A stretch of 42,447 nt of DNA from NCBI GenBank assembly GCA_031268995.1, contig JAIRWK010000131.1, positions 1-42,447 of the forward strand, given 5' to 3'. The DNA is from Planctomycetaceae bacterium. Its GTDB lineage: Bacteria > Planctomycetota > Planctomycetia > Pirellulales > Thermoguttaceae. Under the pieces are notes generated by a model. The model did no database searches and was not told where the DNA came from. It saw only the letters and a program-made list of their open reading frames with translations. This document shows, in pieces, positions 37,334 through 42,447 of the stretch. A program made the translations under genes and the position numbers. Position 1 is the first letter of the stretch. Each line of letters starts with the position of its first letter.

Positions 37334-37406
37334 TGGAGAATAACGGACTTGAACCGATGACCTTCTGGCTGCCAGCCAGACGCTCTCCCAACTGAGCTAA
37401 TTCCCC
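37334..37406 (-). tRNA. tRNA-Ala (GGC)
   Basis: Minus strand GGGGAATTAGCTCAGTTGGGAGAGCGTCTGGCTGGCAGCCAGAAGGTCATCGGTTCAAGTCCGTTATTCTCCA; full cloverleaf, anticodon loop CTGGCAG, 3' CCA not encoded. Confidence 0.95.
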
Positions 37407-37466
37407 GAAACTTTCGAAGCATTCTAACACACCAAAAAATAACGTCAACCGCCCCACCACATGTTG

Positions 37467-37639
37467 ATACCGAAGCTGGTATGGGCTTGAACAATCGCTT
37501 CACGTTGTTGTCCGTGTTTCTACTCAATTCCTGAAGCTGGACACGCAAGCGTAACAACGTGAAGCGGTTGTTCAAGGGCGAAGCCTATCGCCTTACCGGC
37601 TACGGTATAGCTTCGAGAATTTTAAAACAGCCTGAGTAG
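37467..37639. repeat. Composite of truncated inverted, direct and end-only family-1 pieces
   Basis: gataccgaagctggtatgggcttgaacaatcgcttcacg | ctcaattcctgaagctggacacgcaagcg..ggctacggtata | gcttcgagaattttaaaacagcctgagta. Confidence 0.85.
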
Positions 37640-37871
37640 AATTGGATTTCTTGCAAAAATTTTTTGGCGGATTGTTGTTGGTTTTGGTCAGCAACTTGAC
37701 GCTCAAATTTCAATCGATACAATTGTGCGGTCGATAAACTTGCTTGATGACGGGCTGAGCAGGTAATGTACAAATCAGAACGTTTACAAAAAAAGGGCAA
37801 CGCCCGTCCCCTTTGCGAAATTCCAGTGCAGTAAACGAAAATCAAAATTGCATCTACCCCCAAAATACACA

Positions 37872-39020
37872 ATGTCAGATGATATTACTTCACTTGCGGA
37901 ACGGTTTGTCAAGAAGAAGAGAGAGTACGAGATTGATAAATTATTTGCTGCGTTGGTCAAGTTGAGCGGTAGTGATTTACATCTCAAAGTTGACCGACCG
38001 CCAACTGTTCGCATCAAAGGCGAATTGCAAAACCTTAAACGCAACCCAATTGATGACGAGGAGATGACTCGTTTGATTTTGCCGATAATGGATGAGCGGA
38101 ATCGCAAAATATTGAATGATACCGGCGGTGCGGATTTTTCGCATTCGTGTGATGTTGAGGGCGTGAGTTGGCGGTTCCGCGTCAACGTGTTGCAACAAAT
38201 GGGGCATCTTGGAATGGTTGCGAGGCGGATAAATAATTTTATTCCTGATCTTGAAAAGTTGCATCTTCCGCCGTCTCTTTATGATCTTTGCAAATATTCG
38301 CAAGGCATGGTTTTGCTTGCGGGAGTTACGGGGTCGGGCAAAAGTACAACTATTGCGTCAATGTTGAACTGGGTCAATAGGCATTATCGGAAGCATATTC
38401 TTACGTTGGAAGACCCGATAGAGTTTTTGTTCACGGAGGAAAAATGCTTGATTAACCAACGCGAAATCGGTCAAGATGTAGTTGATTTTGGTATTGGCAT
38501 GAAACATGCGGTTCGGGAGGATCCTGACGTTATGCTTGTTGGTGAGATGCGTGATCGTGAGACGTTTGAGACGGCGATTCATGCGGCGGAGACGGGGCAC
38601 CTTGTGTTCGGAACGATTCACGCAAGCTCCGCACCAAGCACTATTGGTCGTATTCTTGACTTATTTCCTTCGTCAATGCACAAGGCGATACGCAGTGCGC
38701 TTGCTTTTAATATGAAGGGTATTGTTGCGCAAAAATTATTGCCGTCGTGTATGGAGGGAGTTTCGCGTGTGCCGACTGTCGAGGTCATGTTTTTCAACTC
38801 CACTGTCCGAAAACTAATTTTGGAGGAAAAAGATTCGAAACTCTCGGACGCAATAAGGATTGGCGAATCGGAAGGCATGATGGATTTCACTATGAGTTTG
38901 AAGGGATTGGTGAATGCGAAGAAGATTGACAGGGCAACGGCTTTTGAGGTCGCTCCGAATATTGAGGCTTTGAAGATGGCACTCAAAGGAATCGAGGTCA
39001 AAGAGCCGGGTATTTTGTGA
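37872..39020 (+). CDS. pilT: Type IV pilus twitching motility ATPase PilT
   Basis: GVTGSGKSTTIASMLNWVN (Walker A), LEDPIEF, VREDPDVMLVGEMRDRETFETAIHAAETGHLVFGTIHASSA. ORF extends to 37848. Confidence 0.9.
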   Translation: MSDDITSLAERFVKKKREYEIDKLFAALVKLSGSDLHLKVDRPPTVRIKGELQNLKRNPIDDEEMTRLILPIMDERNRKILNDTGGADFSHSCDVEGVSWRFRVNVLQQMGHLGMVARRINNFIPDLEKLHLPPSLYDLCKYSQGMVLLAGVTGSGKSTTIASMLNWVNRHYRKHILTLEDPIEFLFTEEKCLINQREIGQDVVDFGIGMKHAVREDPDVMLVGEMRDRETFETAIHAAETGHLVFGTIHASSAPSTIGRILDLFPSSMHKAIRSALAFNMKGIVAQKLLPSCMEGVSRVPTVEVMFFNSTVRKLILEEKDSKLSDAIRIGESEGMMDFTMSLKGLVNAKKIDRATAFEVAPNIEALKMALKGIEVKEPGIL

Positions 39021-39206
39021 GTATTGAAGCTGGTGTGGGCGGTAGGCTTCGCCCCCGAACAACCCTTCGCGATGCTACGCTTGCGTGTTCAGCTTCGGGA
39101 ATTTTATACCGTAGCCGGTAGGGCGATAGGCTTCACCCTTGAACAACCGCTTCACGTTGTTGTGCTTGCGTGTTCAGCTTAAGGAATTTTAAAACAGCTT
39201 CAGTAT
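39019..39206 (-). repeat. Two tandem family-1 repeats
   Basis: Two successive short-form minus-oriented copies, junction at about 39105. Confidence 0.9.
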
Positions 39207-39311
39207 GAGACAGCTGAGTATATGTGGCAACATAGGCACAAAAGGCAAAACTGTTTTTTGTGTCTTTGTTGTTTATATTGTACCCTTAATCGGGTGAACA
39301 AATTGAATATT

Positions 39312-39848
39312 ATGTCAACAAATACAGTTTCAGAGATAAAGGGATTAGTTGTAAATTCCCTTATTGTGAATTCGACGATAACATCGGTCGAGAATTGTTT
39401 GCAGATGTGCAATCTTAAAATGCGAGTTGTTGGGATAACGCAGGTACCGATTCAGTATCCGAACACGTATATTACGGGATTGATTGGTTTGAGCGGCAAG
39501 TGTACGGGGTTTATTTCAATTTCGATGCCGGAGCGGGTTGCGCTTGCGATGGTGTCGGGGCTGTCAATGGAATCGTACAAGACGATCAATACCCAAATAA
39601 TTGACGGTGTTGGCGAGATAACAAATATTATTGCCGGAGGAATAAAAACGAAACTCTACAGCACGCAATGGACTGTCAACAACATCACAATTCCCTCCGT
39701 AATTCTAGGAAGCAATTACCAAATCTCGTATTCAAAAGGAATCGAATATTGTAGTATTTCGTTTGAGATTGATGATGAGGAGTCGTTGACGGTGCAGGAT
39801 CGTGTGTTTATGGTTACGTCTTCGTTGATACAGACGACAAACGGTTAG
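39312..39848 (+). CDS. CheX-like chemotaxis protein
   Basis: ITGLIGLSGKCTGFISISMPERVALAMVSGLSME...IIDGVGEITNIIAGGIKTKL resembles the CheX family (E-x2-N motif EITN). ATG 39312 chosen over the ORF start at 39222. Confidence 0.75.
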   Translation: MSTNTVSEIKGLVVNSLIVNSTITSVENCLQMCNLKMRVVGITQVPIQYPNTYITGLIGLSGKCTGFISISMPERVALAMVSGLSMESYKTINTQIIDGVGEITNIIAGGIKTKLYSTQWTVNNITIPSVILGSNYQISYSKGIEYCSISFEIDDEESLTVQDRVFMVTSSLIQTTNG

Positions 39849-39916
39849 GTTTTCTTGCGGCAACGAATGTAGGGGCGACACTTGCGGTCGTCCTCGATCT
39901 CAAGATCGTCTTCAAT

Positions 39917-40020
39917 TATACCGAAGCCGGTATGGGCGATAGGCTTCGCCCCTGAACAACCGCTTCACGTTGTTGCGCTTGCGTGTTCAGCTCCGTGAAT
40001 TTTAAAGTAGCTTGAGTATA
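39917..40020 (-). repeat. Family-1 repeat, short form
   Basis: tataccgaagccggtatgggcgataggcttcgcccctgaacaaccgcttcacg...gtgaattttaaagtagcttgagtata. Confidence 0.92.
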
Positions 40021-40024
40021 CAAG

Positions 40025-40064
40025 GAAAAAAAGCCCGACAACAATAAAATATCGTTGTCGAGCT
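40025..40064 (-). terminator. Rho-independent-like terminator downstream of gap
   Basis: Minus strand AGCTCGACAACGAT-attttt-like loop-ATTGTTGTCGGGCTttttttcc; stem with two G:U pairs, then a T run. Confidence 0.85.
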
Positions 40065-40107
40065 GTGTGTTGAAGTGTGTGTTTTCTTTTTGCAAGTTTT
40101 GTTGAAA

Positions 40108-41124
40108 CTAGAATTTTGACAACTTCTCAATCAAATCAACTGACCGGCAACTGTACCCCCATTCGTTGTCATACCAAGACAAAATTTTGACGAGGTTATT
40201 TCCGATAACGTTTGTCCAGTCGGGGACGAATATCGAGCTGTGTGAATCGCCGATTACGTCTGTTGAGACGATTGGGTCTTCGTTGTAGGCGAGGATACCT
40301 TTCATTTTTCCGTTGGCGGCTTCCTTTATGGCGGCGTTTACGGCATCGATTGTAACATTTTTATCTGTTTGGACAACCAAATCGACGCAACTTCCCGTCG
40401 GCGACGGAACCCGCAACGAATAACCCGTCAACTTCCCGTTCAAATCCGGCAGAACTTCGCCAACTGCTGCCGCTGCTCCGGTGGTTGTTGGGATGATGTT
40501 CAATGCCGCGGCGCGTCCGCGATAGATGTTTTTGTAAGGAATATCAAGCACAACCTGATCATTTGTGTATGAGTGGATGGTTGTCATAAAACCTTTGACG
40601 ATTCCGAACGATTCGTGTAGTACTTTTGCGACGGGGGCAAGACAGTTTGTCGTGCAGCTTGCGTTTGATACTGTTTTCAGCGATGCGTTCAATTTATCAT
40701 CATTAACACCGCAAACGCAGGTCAAATCGGAACCTTTTGCGGGTGCGCTGATTACGACTTTTTTTGCACCGGCATCGAGATGGGAGTCGAACCCTGCTTT
40801 TTCGCCGTCCTTTTTGGCGGTGAAGCGTCCGGTGCTTTCAAGCACGATACCAGCACCGATTTCACCCCAAGGTAATTTTGCCGGCTCTTTTTCCGCGTAG
40901 ATGCGGATTTTTTTGCCGTTGACGATGATATTTTGGTCGTCGAAGCTGACATCTGCTTTGATTTTGCGGTGGGTGCTGTCGTATTTCAGCAGTGTCGCAA
41001 GCGTTTTTGTGTCGGTGAGGTCATTTATTCCGACAACATCGAATTTATCGGGTGTTTCCAGCATACGGCGGAAAACCAATCGACCGATTCGACCAAAACC
41101 ATTTATTCCAACTTTAATTGCCAT
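40108..41124 (-). CDS. gap: Type I glyceraldehyde-3-phosphate dehydrogenase
   Basis: MAIKVGINGFGRIGRLVFRRML; NASCTTNCLAPVAKVLHE; SWYDNEWGYSCRSVDLIEKL; SD aaggag upstream. Confidence 0.97.
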   Translation of the reverse strand: MAIKVGINGFGRIGRLVFRRMLETPDKFDVVGINDLTDTKTLATLLKYDSTHRKIKADVSFDDQNIIVNGKKIRIYAEKEPAKLPWGEIGAGIVLESTGRFTAKKDGEKAGFDSHLDAGAKKVVISAPAKGSDLTCVCGVNDDKLNASLKTVSNASCTTNCLAPVAKVLHESFGIVKGFMTTIHSYTNDQVVLDIPYKNIYRGRAAALNIIPTTTGAAAAVGEVLPDLNGKLTGYSLRVPSPTGSCVDLVVQTDKNVTIDAVNAAIKEAANGKMKGILAYNEDPIVSTDVIGDSHSSIFVPDWTNVIGNNLVKILSWYDNEWGYSCRSVDLIEKLSKF

Positions 41125-41667
41125 TAGGAATCTCCTTTTTGTTAGTGGCTTATTAACTGACGTTTGTTTTCGCAGGTCAATATAAATTCAATCATAATTC
41201 AATTTCAATTTCGATTCAATCTTAAATTTCCAAATTGAGCCTCGAAAACCTTTATCCAAACTAGACAACGAAATAAAACTATAATTCGCCGCCCGAAACC
41301 AACCGATTTCGATTTGCCGCCGAAGCGGATATGTTTTTGTAACCTCCGCTCTTCAGCACAACAAACTTCCGAATGATTCTATACGCCAAAACATAACTTT
41401 CAAGCGGGGGGAATCACCAAACCCTAAAAAATACACTTTGGAAAAAGAATCAGCACGCCGACAACGCAGATTTGGAAGAGATATACCAAAGTTACTTTGA
41501 AATTCCGGTCATGTCCTAAATTTATTGTTACGTTTTGCTAACCCCGCTGTTTTTTAGGGGTACAATATCAAGAACAATAAATTTCGCACACTACCGATAA
41601 AAAGCTGAAATTTGGGCAGGACTTTTTTTTAGCGGTTTCGGTACTTTCTGGGGTTGCGGCGGTTGTT

Positions 41668-42303
41668 TTGTTGTTGAGCTTAGTTCTGGGACGGAGTGAA
41701 GGTTTTCGTGGTTTGGTGTCGACACAACCCGTTGTCGATGTTGGCGAAGTTCGGCAGGGCATAGCAAAGGGTGAGTTTGAAGTTATCAACACCTCTGACA
41801 AAAAGGTTACGATACTTACCGTTGTCAAGACGTGTCGTTGTACGGATATTGCTCTTTCGAATAGTGATGTTTTACCCAACCAAAAAACCAAAATTTCGTT
41901 GCATTGGGATACGAGAGCAATGCGGGGGAAGCAATCGAATATGGTTACGTTGATCTATTCGATTGCTGGTGATGACAGAAAATATTCGTTAGAGTTGTTT
42001 GTACGGGGTGATGTTATGCCGTCGTATTATGTTATTCCGGATGTTCTCGAATTTTCACGAAAAAAAGATGTTGTTAAGAATGTAAGGTTAGTTTCCCACG
42101 ATGTAAAGTTACCGATTAAGATCAATTGCGTGACTTGTTCGTTTCAGGGGTTTGATGTTGAAAAATTGAGTGACCACGAGGTGTCGATTTCGTTCGCGTA
42201 CGAAAAATGGAAGGACGATACTGGAATTGTACCTTTTTTTGGGATCGAGACAGATTGTGAAACTGAAAAGCATATTAATGTCCCGATTATTTTACTGGAT
42301 TGA
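41668..42303 (+). CDS. DUF1573 domain protein (true start probably further upstream)
   Basis: VVDVGEVRQGIAKGEFEVINTSDKKVTILTVVKTCRCTD..LPNQKTKISLHWDTRAMRGKQSNMVTL matches the DUF1573 pattern with a CxC motif. Confidence 0.85.
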   Translation: MLLSLVLGRSEGFRGLVSTQPVVDVGEVRQGIAKGEFEVINTSDKKVTILTVVKTCRCTDIALSNSDVLPNQKTKISLHWDTRAMRGKQSNMVTLIYSIAGDDRKYSLELFVRGDVMPSYYVIPDVLEFSRKKDVVKNVRLVSHDVKLPIKINCVTCSFQGFDVEKLSDHEVSISFAYEKWKDDTGIVPFFGIETDCETEKHINVPIILLD

Positions 42304-42358
42304 AGTGATGGATGCGTTATCCATTACGATTGTTTAAAAGTTTAGAAGGAGAAAGATT

Positions 42359-42447
42359 ATGATTTCGAAAATGACGAGAGTGTTATTTGTTTGCTTATTT
42401 GCCATTTCGGTACACTGTTTAGCAAGCCTATCTATGGGTGCAGCGTG
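42359..42447 (+). CDS. Secreted protein, 3' truncated by the window edge
   Basis: Strong SD (agaaggagaaag) then ATG; MISKMTRVLFVCLFAISVHCLASLSMGAA.. looks like a signal peptide. Confidence 0.6.
   Translation, partial: MISKMTRVLFVCLFAISVHCLASLSMGAA

Noticed and set aside
39222-39311. N-terminal extension of the CheX-like ORF (MWQHRHKRQNCFLCLCC...)
   Set aside because: Cys-rich leader unlike CheX; the ATG at 39312 gives a better-defined start.

Overview
The 42.4 kb window looks like a Planctomycetes-type chromosome. Supporting signs are a DUF1559 prepilin-like protein with an H-x9-DG tail, a DUF1573 protein, planctomycete-style secreted proteins, and a DnaA with an RSHSTV signature. I support about 22 protein genes and one tRNA-Ala(GGC). 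The genes are NAD kinase, a FadL-type porin, a HlyD-type adaptor, a 1.65 kaa autotransporter, two PHP-domain phosphoesterases, DnaA, PdxJ, a PHA-system protein, DUF1559, ClpC, a Wza-type export protein, a DUF11-like protein, XseA, an orphan type III-type DNA methyltransferase, a metallophosphoesterase, PilT, a CheX-like protein, GAPDH, DUF1573, two planctomycete hypotheticals and a partial CDS at the right edge. A disrupted IS630-type transposase lies at the left edge. The most striking feature is the intergenic space. It is packed with at least five families of short palindromic, MITE/REP-like elements. Their terminal inverted repeats and cores appear to be mixed, nested, truncated to solo ends, duplicated in inverted orientation, and placed a few nt upstream of start codons. 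I regard this modular repeat system as the best candidate for something undescribed. All comparisons were made by eye; no searches or alignments were run.
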